Assembly (NCBI GenBank): GCA_028278245.1
Contig: JANQEQ010000108.1
Span: forward strand, 1-64,000
Length of the DNA stretch: 64,000 bases
Direction: 5' to 3'
DNA from: Phycisphaerales bacterium
GTDB taxonomy: Bacteria; Planctomycetota; Phycisphaerae; Phycisphaerales; SM1A02
Part shown: one piece after another, positions 53,668 to 62,403 of the stretch
How positions within the stretch are numbered: position 1 is the stretch's first letter
Layout of the letters: each line of letters opens with the position of its first letter
Notes under the pieces: generated by a model
What the model saw: only the letters and a program-made list of their open reading frames with translations
Databases searched by the model: none
Told to the model about the DNA's origin: nothing
Translations under genes and position numbers: made by a program

Positions 53668-54373
53668 GAATACAGACTCCAGAGGAATGATCGGGTTGTG
53701 AAAAGACAGGAGGCTCCAGGGTATCTCGAAGATTGCCGGCAACCTGTTCAGAACTGGGCATCATACTCTCTTTCTCAGAGTTTTCATTGTAGCGCGCTGC
53801 GTTAATTGATCCCATGAAATCATCATGAACTCGCCCACGCCGATACTCCGGCTCGCGCGGGGGATGCCTGAGATAACGCATCGCGAGATTAAGATCCGGA
53901 TTGACAAGGAGACTGATCGAGTAATAGAGCAGATCACGCGAACGATACAAACACGCTCCTCCCACCTTGCGATCATTGAGTGCAAGATCGCATATACCTT
54001 CAGGAACAATTCCGGGGTAACCGATGTGCTCCAAACCGGCTATTAACCAATTCGTGAGAATGTTGAACTGCTGACGATGCTGACCAAATGGCAATCCCAC
54101 AGCAGCGACTGATACGATCACATTACCTGGATCGAGAACAACTGCGCAACCACCGCCGCGCCGCCTGAATATGTCAACACCATCGGCCTGACACGCATCA
54201 ATGTGCAATTCCGTTTCAGGAGAACTACCAGTACCCAGAACCACACAAATGGAGGTCGGGCAATAAATGCTTACGCGCGTCAATCCATCATTCTGAACTG
54301 AAGCAACTAAATCATCATCCTGGCAATACGGTGGAAACTGCGTGCTATCCACGGACTGACTCCCGTGGTGCAT
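53660..54373 (-). CDS. Lipoate/octanoate protein ligase family protein
   Basis: 237 residues. Biotin/lipoate ligase fold: DIFRRRGGGCAVVLDPGNVI (RRxGGGxVxxDxGN) and NDRKVGGACLYRSRDLLYY, with Lys as the likely adenylate/lipoyl-binding residue. Size and motifs fit single-domain lipoyl ligases/transferases; whether it uses free lipoate or octanoyl carrier protein cannot be told. Its place between dihydrolipoyl dehydrogenase and KorA implies that it lipoylates the E2 encoded in the same operon. The ATG at 54373 overlaps the previous stop by 29 bases; a GTG at 54352, 7 bases after GGGAG, is a good alternative start. Confidence 0.8.
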   Translation of the reverse strand: MHHGSQSVDSTQFPPYCQDDDLVASVQNDGLTRVSIYCPTSICVVLGTGSSPETELHIDACQADGVDIFRRRGGGCAVVLDPGNVIVSVAAVGLPFGQHRQQFNILTNWLIAGLEHIGYPGIVPEGICDLALNDRKVGGACLYRSRDLLYYSISLLVNPDLNLAMRYLRHPPREPEYRRGRVHDDFMGSINAARYNENSEKESMMPSSEQVAGNLRDTLEPPVFSQPDHSSGVCIHG

Positions 54374-55772
54374 GGATATGAACTGCAGAACCAGCTGCGA
54401 CCTCGGATGCCTCCATGATCGCTTCGGACAATGTGGGATGAGGATGGATTGTCACCATGAGATCTTCGAGAGTTGCACCCATTTCCAACGCAAGAGTGCC
54501 TTCTGCAATCAACTCCGATGCGTGCGGTCCAACCATTCCCACGCCAAGCACGAGTTGTGTGTCCGGATCCGAAATGACTTTGACAAGTCCGTCAGTGCGT
54601 CCCATGGTTCGTGCGCGGCCGAGCGCTGAAAGCGGGAATCGGCCAACATTGACCTTTCGCCCCTGCTCTTCTGCATCCTGTTCCGTCAGTCCGGTCCACG
54701 CCAGTTCCGGATCGGTAAACACCACGGCGGGAATGGCGGTGTTATCAAATGCTGCGGGATGATTTGCTATAACCTCAGCAACAACCTTCGCCTCCCTACT
54801 GGCTTTATGTGCCAGTGCCGGACCGGGAGTGACATCTCCAATGGCAAAGATGTGCGGGACATTCGTACGTCCCTCCGGAGTGACTTCGATCAATCCCTGA
54901 TCATTAGTGACAATACCCGCATTCTCCAGGCCGATTTTATCCGTGTTCGGTTTACGTCCAACGGCTGCGAGCACCTGGTCATATTCCTCAACAAGCGTTT
55001 TTCCCTCGTGTTCAATCGTGACGGCAAAGCCGGATGATGTTTGTTCGATTGCAGTAACTTTCGAATCAACCATGATTGACTCAAATTGTTTTTTGCAATT
55101 CTTGACGACGACATCGACCAGATCAGGATCTGCTCCCAGGAGCAAACGAGGGAAGAACTCCACCATCGTGATCTTCGAACCAAGACCGGCATACACTAGA
55201 CCCAGTTCCATGCCGATGTACCCACCCCCCACTACCAGCAACCGCTGGGGAACTTCCGGTACACGCAGGGCATCTGCTGATGACCAGATGGGCAAGTCAT
55301 AAGCGGGTGGGAGTTCATTGATACGTGATCCGGTGGCAATAATGCATTGTCGGAAGTCAATTCCTGATGTATCTGAATCCTCAATTAATAGGGAATTAGG
55401 GCCGTCGAATTGTGCTTTGCCTCGAATGACCTCGACTCCACGACGTTTGAGAAGACCAGCAACGCCTTTCGTCAAGCCGTCAACAACAGAATCAGTCCAC
55501 TGGCTGAGGGCGGCTGGATCAATGGTGAGATCCTTGAATGTCAAACCTGCTTTGGACGCATCACGTGCAGCAGAGGCCAACTCGACGATATTGATGAGTG
55601 CTTTTGACGGAATACATCCCTCAGTCAGGCACACACCACCAAGCCGATCGCTGGCTTCTATGACCGTGACGTCTTTTCCAAGGTCAGCGGCCCGCAGTGC
55701 TGCAACATAACCTCCCGGGCCGGCGCCGATCACGGCAACTTCACATTCCTGACGTAAACTACCAACGACCAT
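54345..55772 (-). CDS. lpdA: Dihydrolipoyl dehydrogenase (E3)
   Basis: 475 residues. FAD site VAVIGAGPGGYVAALRAADL, redox disulfide in GGVCLTEGCIPSKAL (CxxxxC), NAD site LLVVGGGYIGMELGLVYAGLG, FAD-binding FAIGDVTPGPALAHKA, and the C-terminal dimer motif with the active-site pair in HPHPTLSEAIMEA (His-Pro, Glu). It reoxidises the dihydrolipoyl arm of E2 and reduces NAD. It follows the E2 gene by 44 bases in the operon. Confidence 0.94.
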   Translation of the reverse strand: MVVGSLRQECEVAVIGAGPGGYVAALRAADLGKDVTVIEASDRLGGVCLTEGCIPSKALINIVELASAARDASKAGLTFKDLTIDPAALSQWTDSVVDGLTKGVAGLLKRRGVEVIRGKAQFDGPNSLLIEDSDTSGIDFRQCIIATGSRINELPPAYDLPIWSSADALRVPEVPQRLLVVGGGYIGMELGLVYAGLGSKITMVEFFPRLLLGADPDLVDVVVKNCKKQFESIMVDSKVTAIEQTSSGFAVTIEHEGKTLVEEYDQVLAAVGRKPNTDKIGLENAGIVTNDQGLIEVTPEGRTNVPHIFAIGDVTPGPALAHKASREAKVVAEVIANHPAAFDNTAIPAVVFTDPELAWTGLTEQDAEEQGRKVNVGRFPLSALGRARTMGRTDGLVKVISDPDTQLVLGVGMVGPHASELIAEGTLALEMGATLEDLMVTIHPHPTLSEAIMEASEVAAGSAVHIHAPRESVRG

Positions 55773-55816
55773 TCATGCAACTCCTGTAACACTTTCAACA
55801 GTGTTACACATTCTAC

Positions 55817-57148
55817 TTATGTTTCGATCAGTAATGCATGGGGATCCGACAGTCGATTTACAATTTGTGTCATAAATCTTGCCGCATCAGCGCCATCTGC
55901 GATGCGATGATCAAATGCCAGGGTCAGAGGCATCATTTTTCGAATAGCAATTTCACCATCAACAACGACCGGTTTATCCTGCACCCGCCCCATTCCGAGG
56001 ATGGCAACTTCCGGGTAGTTAATCGTGGGAATCATCCCGGTGCCGCCAAGTGAACCGATATTCGTAATGGTAAATGATCCGCCCTGGAGTTCATCCACGG
56101 CCAGTTCATTTGTGCGCGCCTTTGCTGCGCTTTCAGCAATCTCTGTGGAAAGCTGCAAAACACTTTTTCGATCAGTATCTCGAATGACTGGAACAATTAA
56201 TCCGCGCCCTGAATCAACCGCAACACCGATATTGTAAAAATGCTTGTAGATGATCTGCTCTTTGACCGCATCAAGACTGGCGTTGAACATCGGCCAGGTC
56301 TTCAGACCCTCGGTTACAGCACGGATCACAAATGCGAGCAAGGTTACTTTCCCGCCGGACTGATCAGCTCGTTTCTGATTTTCCTTGCGGCGAATTTCGT
56401 CAAGCAAAGTTACATCCGCTTCATCCATGTGGGCAACGTGCGGTACCATAATCATGGACGTGACCATTTTCCGCGCAACCTTGCGACGAATTGAACGTAG
56501 CGGCTCGACTTCGACCTCGCCCCATTTCGAGAAATCAGGCAGGGATTCAATATCGAGCAGTGGAATAGCATGGGTTCCTGTTGGCGATCCATGATCAAAC
56601 TGCTCAGGATCAGCTGCCGGTTGGACAGATTGAGCTGTGTCGGCACCGTGAGTTGCAAAGTTATTGACATCCTCGGGTGTCACACGACCTGCCGGTCCGG
56701 TCGGAGGCACTTCCTGGATGTTGACATTCAGTTCCCGTGCAAGTCGACGTGTTGCAGGAGCCGCAATGACTCGATTTCCGGGGCGATTTGCCTTAGCTGG
56801 AACAGAAGATTGTCCGTTGGGATTCTGGCTTGAGACTGTTGCATCAGCACTTTGTGCTTTTGTGGTATCAGCAGTGGCAGCAATTGCCATCACTTCTGAA
56901 TCAGCAGATCCCGTACCATCGTCAATGACCACGATGACATCACCCACCAGGACGATATCACCCACGTTACCATTGCAAGTAACCACGGTACCACTGCGGG
57001 GTGAGGGAATAGTGATCGCAGCTTTATCCGTTTCGATATCGACCAGGGGCTCATCTTCCTCTATGTGAGCCCCGGATTCGACATGCCACTTCAGCACTTC
57101 GCCCTCGTGGACACCTTCTCCGAGATCGGGCAAGATAAATTTAAACAC
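55817..57148 (-). CDS. Dihydrolipoamide acyltransferase (E2) of a 2-oxoacid dehydrogenase
   Basis: 443 residues. One lipoyl domain with the lipoyl-lysine motif IETDKAAIT (residues about 1-75), a Ser/Thr/Ala linker, a peripheral subunit-binding domain (IAAPATRRLARELNVN, GPAGRVTPEDV, about 125-160) and the catalytic acyltransferase domain (about 210-443) with MVTSMIMVPHVAH, GSFTITNIGSLGG and the active-site FDHRIADGADAARF (DHRxxDG). It moves the acyl group from E1 to CoA. The adjacent lipoate ligase probably lipoylates it. A pyruvate or branched-chain complex is likely; sequence alone does not decide. Confidence 0.93.
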   Translation of the reverse strand: MFKFILPDLGEGVHEGEVLKWHVESGAHIEEDEPLVDIETDKAAITIPSPRSGTVVTCNGNVGDIVLVGDVIVVIDDGTGSADSEVMAIAATADTTKAQSADATVSSQNPNGQSSVPAKANRPGNRVIAAPATRRLARELNVNIQEVPPTGPAGRVTPEDVNNFATHGADTAQSVQPAADPEQFDHGSPTGTHAIPLLDIESLPDFSKWGEVEVEPLRSIRRKVARKMVTSMIMVPHVAHMDEADVTLLDEIRRKENQKRADQSGGKVTLLAFVIRAVTEGLKTWPMFNASLDAVKEQIIYKHFYNIGVAVDSGRGLIVPVIRDTDRKSVLQLSTEIAESAAKARTNELAVDELQGGSFTITNIGSLGGTGMIPTINYPEVAILGMGRVQDKPVVVDGEIAIRKMMPLTLAFDHRIADGADAARFMTQIVNRLSDPHALLIET

Positions 57149-57157
57149 AACGATCTC

Positions 57158-58138
57158 CTAGAATTCAAGAGTTTCTTCAATAGCTCGGATCACACGACCT
57201 TCCGTCGGAATGTAATCCAGTTCACGTTCAAAGAACGGCATGACCACATCAAATCCGGTCACTCTTCGTACCGGAGCTTCCAGATACATGAGTGCATGAT
57301 CATTGATCGTGGCCACGATCTCCGATGACGGACCGAACGAACGCGGTGCTTCCTGTACGACCACGCACCGACCGGTCTTCTTGACAGATTCCGCGATAGT
57401 TTCAGTGTCCATCGGTGAGATTGTCAGTAAGTCTATCAGCTCCAGGTTGACATTGTGTTTATTCTGCACTGCATCAACGGCCTGGAGGGTCGGCCTCATC
57501 ATGGCGCCCCAGGAAATAACCGTCAGGTCTGTGCCTTCCTGCACGACCTGAGCTTTGCCTAGTTCCATGGGCTCAGTATTTTCATCTACATTTTCCCGGA
57601 AGGCTCGGTAGGATCGCTTGGGTTCCATGAATACCACAGGATCAGGATCACGAATCGCAGCCATCAATAGCGCACGGGCATTGCTCGGGGTCGAGGGGAT
57701 AACCACCTTGACTCCTGGAACATGAGCAAACGTCGCCTCGTGACTTTCTGAGTGATGCTCCAGTGCCCGGACACCGCCGCCGTAGGGCATACGCACCACC
57801 AGCGGAACGGTCATCATACCTTGAGTACGTGAACGCAGACGCGATGCATGACCTTCGAGTTGCCCCAGCATGAGGTATGAGAATCCAGAGAATTGCATTT
57901 CCGCCACGGGCTTGAGCCCTGCCAGGGCCATCCCGATAGAGGTTCCCAGAATACCGGATTCAGCCAGTGGAGTATCAATGACTCGTTCTTCGCCATATTT
58001 CTTATACAGACCATCGGTCACACGGAACACGCCGCCGTTCACTCCGACATCCTGCCCGAGCGTGATGACGTTTTCGTCCCGTGCCATCTCCCCATCAAGG
58101 GCGAGATTGATTGCCTGTACCATATTCAGCTTAACCAT
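57158..58138 (-). CDS. 2-oxoacid dehydrogenase E1 component, beta subunit
   Basis: 326 residues. Heterotetrameric E1-beta features: MVQAINLALDGEMARDENVITLGQDVG at the N terminus (in parts), DTPLAESGILGTSIGMALAG, MPYGGGVRALEHHSESHEATF, VIPSTPSNARALLMAAIRD and VVQEAPRSFGPSSEIVATI. Paired with the alpha subunit, it decarboxylates the 2-oxoacid with TPP and acylates lipoate. Its start overlaps the alpha-subunit stop by 8 bases. Confidence 0.93.
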   Translation of the reverse strand: MVKLNMVQAINLALDGEMARDENVITLGQDVGVNGGVFRVTDGLYKKYGEERVIDTPLAESGILGTSIGMALAGLKPVAEMQFSGFSYLMLGQLEGHASRLRSRTQGMMTVPLVVRMPYGGGVRALEHHSESHEATFAHVPGVKVVIPSTPSNARALLMAAIRDPDPVVFMEPKRSYRAFRENVDENTEPMELGKAQVVQEGTDLTVISWGAMMRPTLQAVDAVQNKHNVNLELIDLLTISPMDTETIAESVKKTGRCVVVQEAPRSFGPSSEIVATINDHALMYLEAPVRRVTGFDVVMPFFERELDYIPTEGRVIRAIEETLEF

Positions 58139-59303
58139 CAGCTGACTCCTTGTTCAGTTCGTTGAGAAATTCAGCTCGTTGTTCTTCGATTCGGTGATGC
58201 TCAGTGCCAAAGACGTAATCAAACGGCGCATCAGGCTTGAAGTCAGTTCGACTTTCAAAATTTGCTACCGCTTGATCAACCTGCTGCTTCACCCTTGCAT
58301 CCAACTCTTCCTGCTGTGAATCGTCCCACAGCTTCTTCTGCACCAGGTAATTTTTCAATCGTGGCAGGGGATCACGGGCTTCCCAGTTCGCTAACTCTTC
58401 AGGCTCCTGGTAGCGGGTGGGATCGTCAGCGGTGGTATGCATCAAGACGCGATAAGTAACCGCCTCGATCAGCGTCGGTCCTTCACCGCGGCGGGCTCGT
58501 TCCAGTGCTTCGTGTGTTGCCTGATAGACGGCCAGGGCATCGTTACCGTCAACCTGCACACCGGGCATTTCGTAAGCAATCGCTTTTTGTGCGATGGTTT
58601 GAGATCGGGTTTGTTTTTCGCGGGGCAGTGAGATTGCCCATTGATTGTTTGTACAGATAAACACGACCGGAACCTGCCACACCGAAGCAAAATTCAATGC
58701 TTCGTGGAAATCACCTTCAGAAGTTGCGCCATCACCGAAATGGCATACTACGGCAGTGTTTGTTTCGCCCCGTAATCTCGCCGCGTAGGCAATCCCTACC
58801 GCATGGAGCAACTGGGCTCCAATGATGATGGATACCGGCAGGGTTCGTTCACCACCGGGGAAGGTAGCACCCTCTTCACAGCCGTTGTAGTACAACATGG
58901 CGTTCTCAATCGGCTCACCCCGCATGAGTCGGCCACCCTGATCGCGATAGGATCCGACGAACCAGTCGTCATCATTCATCGCCAGGGTTGATGCACAGTT
59001 GATCGCTTCGTGTCCCTTGCACAGGGGGACCGTGCCGATTCGACCCTGTCTCTGCAGTTTGAGCAGGCGGTCATCCACCGCTCGCGCCAGCACCATCGCC
59101 TCGTAGAGTTGCTTCAGCTTTTCCGGCTTGAGGTCCGGCTCATCGACATGATTGATGTTCCCTTGCTCATCCAGAATCTGCATGTGTGTGATGGTGAAAA
59201 CGGGGCTCGGCTTTGACAGATCAAATGAACCTGCAGCAGCGCTCTCGGGGGGAGTGCTGGATTTCTTAGCAGACTTCACCGCTTTTTTGTCAGTGGTTTT
59301 CAT
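58131..59303 (-). CDS. 2-oxoacid dehydrogenase E1 component, alpha subunit
   Basis: 390 residues from ATG 59303 (GAGG 5 bases upstream; a GTG two codons earlier is possible). TPP motif HFGDGATSEGDFHEALNFAS ending in CTNNQWAI (GDG...NN), IGTVPLCKGHEAINCASTL, and the phosphorylation-loop region around TADDPTRYQ. The N-terminal 35 residues are Lys/Ser/Pro-rich and unconserved. First gene of the operon. Cofactor and subunit layout match PDH or BCKDH E1; the nearby ferredoxin-linked enzyme suggests pyruvate for this one. Confidence 0.93.
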   Translation of the reverse strand: MKTTDKKAVKSAKKSSTPPESAAAGSFDLSKPSPVFTITHMQILDEQGNINHVDEPDLKPEKLKQLYEAMVLARAVDDRLLKLQRQGRIGTVPLCKGHEAINCASTLAMNDDDWFVGSYRDQGGRLMRGEPIENAMLYYNGCEEGATFPGGERTLPVSIIIGAQLLHAVGIAYAARLRGETNTAVVCHFGDGATSEGDFHEALNFASVWQVPVVFICTNNQWAISLPREKQTRSQTIAQKAIAYEMPGVQVDGNDALAVYQATHEALERARRGEGPTLIEAVTYRVLMHTTADDPTRYQEPEELANWEARDPLPRLKNYLVQKKLWDDSQQEELDARVKQQVDQAVANFESRTDFKPDAPFDYVFGTEHHRIEEQRAEFLNELNKESADG

Positions 59304-59423
59304 AGACACCTCGATCTCCGTCAGTGTTGTTGTGGTATATCCGATCCCGGATAGCGTTCTGGTTAGTTACTTTGTTCATGTTTTTATTGAAAGTTCGAGC
59401 TTCTTCTTTTCCTCAATCCCACG

Positions 59424-60125
59424 TCACTTCGTCGCTTTGGCTACCTGCTTCTTGAAATTGACTTCTAAAACGCAGCGTTGGTCTCCATTGGGCATGCAAC
59501 TTTTGAGTTTGGTCTCTGCCCCGACAAGCTGCGACAGGACTTCACATTCCATTTCGCAGATTAGACGCTGATCATTGACCAGACCATGGAATGGGCACGT
59601 GTGAACGGTCAACCTCATTCCGTTTTCTGTTTCCGTCAAGTCGTTAAGCGCTCCCCGGTCTGCAAACCAGTTGGATAATCTGGTTACACGCTCCGCGGGT
59701 GTTCCATCGCCAATCAGAGGACTGAGTTTCTGTCTAATCTGTCGCCCCACCCCGTTGATGAGGCTGCGTAACTTCGACTCCCCATCCTGGCTCTGGATCT
59801 CATACATTAATGCCAAGGCGAAATCATCGGTTTGCTGGGCCAAGAGCTGTCTGCTCTGATCCGTGATGGAAAAGAGATCAGCCGGCCGCCCCATGTGACC
59901 TTGTTGATGTTCACGGGATAGCCAACCTTCCGCCAGCAGACGATCCACCTGCTGACGCAATGAGGTTCTTGCCAGAGCGGTCTTGTCTGTCAATTTTGCC
60001 AACGTCACAGGGCCTAGCTGAGCAATAAGGATGATCAGCTCCCATTGGCGTGAACCGAGTTGAATAGCACGAGATATCATGGTGATGCCTTCTTTTTCTG
60101 AGGGGATAATAACAAGTTCGGTCAT
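59424..60125 (-). CDS. SufR-like winged-helix transcriptional regulator with Cys-rich domain
   Basis: 233 residues. DNA-binding part: QWELIILIAQLGPVTLAKLT, then TSLRQQVDRLLAEGWLSRE as recognition helix and wing. The C-terminal part has HTCPFHGLVNDQRLICEMEC and, further on, KSCMPNGDQRCVLEV. This Cys spacing resembles the Fe-S cluster ligands of SufR-type ArsR/DeoR-like regulators. Binding of an Fe-S cluster is therefore inferred. It lies 120 bases upstream of the E1-alpha gene on the same strand, and divergent from the Rieske gene. A second ATG at 60080 (MISRAIQLG) is a possible start. Confidence 0.72.
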   Translation of the reverse strand: MTELVIIPSEKEGITMISRAIQLGSRQWELIILIAQLGPVTLAKLTDKTALARTSLRQQVDRLLAEGWLSREHQQGHMGRPADLFSITDQSRQLLAQQTDDFALALMYEIQSQDGESKLRSLINGVGRQIRQKLSPLIGDGTPAERVTRLSNWFADRGALNDLTETENGMRLTVHTCPFHGLVNDQRLICEMECEVLSQLVGAETKLKSCMPNGDQRCVLEVNFKKQVAKATK

Positions 60126-60248
60126 ATTTATCCAATAAAATCGTAAAAACCGTCTAATTTGTTTTTTGTACCCCCGCTCAGATACTACAATCCTCCTGAA
60201 TTTGGATTTTATGCCACGACGAAGCTACTGAGATCAGGTGGATAACTG
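60126..60248. promoter_or_regulatory. Divergent promoter region, regulator/Rieske
   Basis: This 123-base AT-rich space separates the SufR-like regulator and the Rieske gene. It contains AATCC-N10-GGATT (a weak dyad). No CAAC-N6-GTTG box of cyanobacterial SufR type is seen. It should contain promoters for both genes. Confidence 0.35.
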
Positions 60249-60578
60249 GTGAACAATTCTAGACCACAAGATCATCTCATCACCATTGCCGACACCAACG
60301 AGATCGTTGAAGGCAAATGCAAATCAGTATTCGTACACGGACGATATGTAGTGGTTTTCAATGTGGGTGGTCAGTTTTACGCTTTTGAGGATAAGTGCAG
60401 CCACGGTGCAGCGCCGTTATCTAACGGCTCTCTCTGTGGCACAGAACTTACCTGCCCATACCACGGAGCAAGGTTTGAAATCACCACAGGTCAAGTGCTG
60501 AGCCCGCCCGCAACTCGAGATATCACTCGATACCCGGTTCAGATTGATGGAAACGAGATCAAAATTGACTGCTCATGA
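60249..60578 (+). CDS. Rieske-type [2Fe-2S] ferredoxin-like protein
   Basis: 109 residues, starting at GTG 60249 (AGGTGG 8 bases upstream). Rieske ligands in EDKCSHGAAPLSNGSL (CxH) and LTCPYHGARFEI (CxxH). It lacks a signal peptide and a TM segment, so it is a soluble ferredoxin of the type that serves ring-hydroxylating dioxygenases or occurs with SUF genes. It stands alone, next to a regulator with a likely Fe-S domain. The electron partner is unknown. Confidence 0.9.
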   Translation: MNNSRPQDHLITIADTNEIVEGKCKSVFVHGRYVVVFNVGGQFYAFEDKCSHGAAPLSNGSLCGTELTCPYHGARFEITTGQVLSPPATRDITRYPVQIDGNEIKIDCS

Positions 60579-60647
60579 TTGGTCAATGCCAGTTGATTGA
60601 ACCGCCAAAAAGACAAACCACCCCACTTTCACGATCAATTTTCATAT

Positions 60648-61190
60648 TCAACTGCGCTTCTTCATGCTCCGCCAGAGGAAAAATAGAAACACTCCCAGAG
60701 TGATGGCAAGTGTGGTATGGACGAAACCATAAAGCCCATGGCGTAGTACTGCGGAACCGGCAAATAACGATGCATCAATTTCCTGAAAATCGCTGGCATC
60801 GCTTCGCGCTGAGTATACAAAATGCACCCCCTTGTAAAACTGCAAAGCTACGGTGAACACAGTACACGTGAGATAGCCATGTGTCAGCCACTTGATTTTC
60901 CCTGAAGTGAGTTCCTGACAACCGATGCGATAAGCCATCAGCAGCGCGCCTGCCATAGCGATTGGGATAAAAACCGCGATCGTGAAGATGTGGCCGTGGA
61001 CCAGGGCTAAGTGGATCTTCGCTTCCAGATTCTCACCAGGAGGAACTTGTGCATAATCCATTTTCCTCACTGCTTCCTGGAAAAAGATGCCTGACAGGAT
61101 TGCGACAACGATCATGGCAATCGAAAATCGTAGTACGGTGCGAACCGTAGAACGATAATGCTCTGGGAGAGTTGGTTTCGCTGTGTCCAT
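60648..61190 (-). CDS. Four-helix membrane protein of unknown function
   Basis: 180 residues from ATG 61190; a TTG frame 16 codons earlier is less likely, and neither has a strong ribosome site. Four TM segments: FSIAMIVVAILSGIFFQ, HIFTIAVFIPIAMAGALLMAY, HGYLTCTVFTVALQFYKGVHF and GLYGFVHTTLAITLGVFLFFLW. Histidines in LALVHGHIFT and LRHGLYGFVHT lie in or beside helices and could bind a metal or heme, which is speculation. I do not recognise a family. Convergent with the Rieske gene. Confidence 0.65.
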   Translation of the reverse strand: MDTAKPTLPEHYRSTVRTVLRFSIAMIVVAILSGIFFQEAVRKMDYAQVPPGENLEAKIHLALVHGHIFTIAVFIPIAMAGALLMAYRIGCQELTSGKIKWLTHGYLTCTVFTVALQFYKGVHFVYSARSDASDFQEIDASLFAGSAVLRHGLYGFVHTTLAITLGVFLFFLWRSMKKRS

Positions 61191-61282
61191 AGTGGAACCA
61201 TCATAGCACCGTGATAGATTGAGAGCTTGATTGGCCAAGTTGTATTCGAAAAATCAACTTCCGGAATAAATAGAATATAAAG

Positions 61283-62398
61283 ATGAGTTGTATGTCTATG
61301 ATGAACTTTCTTCGAATACGATATTGGTTTGACAGGTCATATCTATCATACTGTGCCCTATCTTTAGTACTGTTGACAGCATCATCGTGTAGTGATGGTT
61401 CTCAATCGACAACATCGCCATCATCAAAGCATGAAACAATTCAGGTACGAGCAAGCAATATGAGTTCCCCTGTCTACTCACGATCAGGTTACGACCTAAC
61501 ACCACTGACGAAAGAACAGATCGACGAGATCTGTAAAACCCTGACTCCCGAGCAGGTCCGTATCACACAAAAAGCAGGTACTGAACCTGCGTTCTGCGGG
61601 GATTTTACCTACACGAAGGATGAAGGCATTTACGTCTCAGTTGTCGGTGGGTTACCGTTGTTTAAATCCGAGGCCAAGTTTGAATCCAAATCAGGATGGG
61701 CAAGTTTTTTCGAGCCATTTGATCCGGACCATATCATTGAGCACGAGGATAAAAGCCTGGGCATGGTACGCATTGAAATCCTTGATGCCCGCTCGGGTGC
61801 TCATCTGGGTCACGTATTTGACGATGGTCCACCTCCGACAGGTCGAAGGTACTGCTTGAATTCCGCAGCACTCAAATTTATCCCGACTGGTGAGCTCATT
61901 CCACCGGAATCATTACCTGCGGACCATAACACAGCCTTCTTTGCGGGAGGTTGCTTCTGGGGTATCGAAGATCGATTCGCACATCTGGACGGCGTAGTTG
62001 ACGCTGAATCAGGCTATCAAAATGGCACCTTTGAAAATCCAACCTACAAACATGTTTGTTACGAAGAGACAGGTCATGCTGAATCAGTCAAGGTGAAATT
62101 CAATCCGGAAGAGATAACTTACGAGCAACTTGTGCGTTTCTTCTTTGAGATTCATGATCCCACGACCGTGAATCGTCAGGGTCCGGATGTAGGCAGCCAA
62201 TACCGATCTGCGATTTTCACTATTTCGGACAAGCAGGCAGAGATCGCTCATCGTATTATTAATGAATTGACGAAGAACGATCAATACAATGGTCGCAAGA
62301 TTGTAACGATTGTCGAGCCGGCAAATCGGTTCTGGCCGGCAGAAGATTATCACCAGGACTACCACGTCAAACATGGCAGTTCATGTGGCAAACCCTAG
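61283..62398 (+). CDS. MsrB-MsrA fusion methionine sulfoxide reductase, probable lipoprotein
   Basis: 371 residues. N terminus: SYCALSLVLLTASSC, with Cys36 as a likely lipid site. MsrB domain (about 65-205): KAGTEPAFCGDFTY, KFESKSGWASFFEPF and catalytic Cys191 in RYCLNSAAL; it lacks the two CxxC pairs that bind zinc in many MsrB. MsrA domain (about 210-371): FFAGGCFWGIEDRF with catalytic Cys224, QGPDVGSQYRSAIF and EDYHQDYHVKHG. The fused enzyme reduces both sulfoxide diastereomers, here probably on exported proteins. The next gene starts 5 bases after its stop. Confidence 0.88.
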   Translation: MSCMSMMNFLRIRYWFDRSYLSYCALSLVLLTASSCSDGSQSTTSPSSKHETIQVRASNMSSPVYSRSGYDLTPLTKEQIDEICKTLTPEQVRITQKAGTEPAFCGDFTYTKDEGIYVSVVGGLPLFKSEAKFESKSGWASFFEPFDPDHIIEHEDKSLGMVRIEILDARSGAHLGHVFDDGPPPTGRRYCLNSAALKFIPTGELIPPESLPADHNTAFFAGGCFWGIEDRFAHLDGVVDAESGYQNGTFENPTYKHVCYEETGHAESVKVKFNPEEITYEQLVRFFFEIHDPTTVNRQGPDVGSQYRSAIFTISDKQAEIAHRIINELTKNDQYNGRKIVTIVEPANRFWPAEDYHQDYHVKHGSSCGKP

Positions 62399-62403
62399 GC
62401 GCA

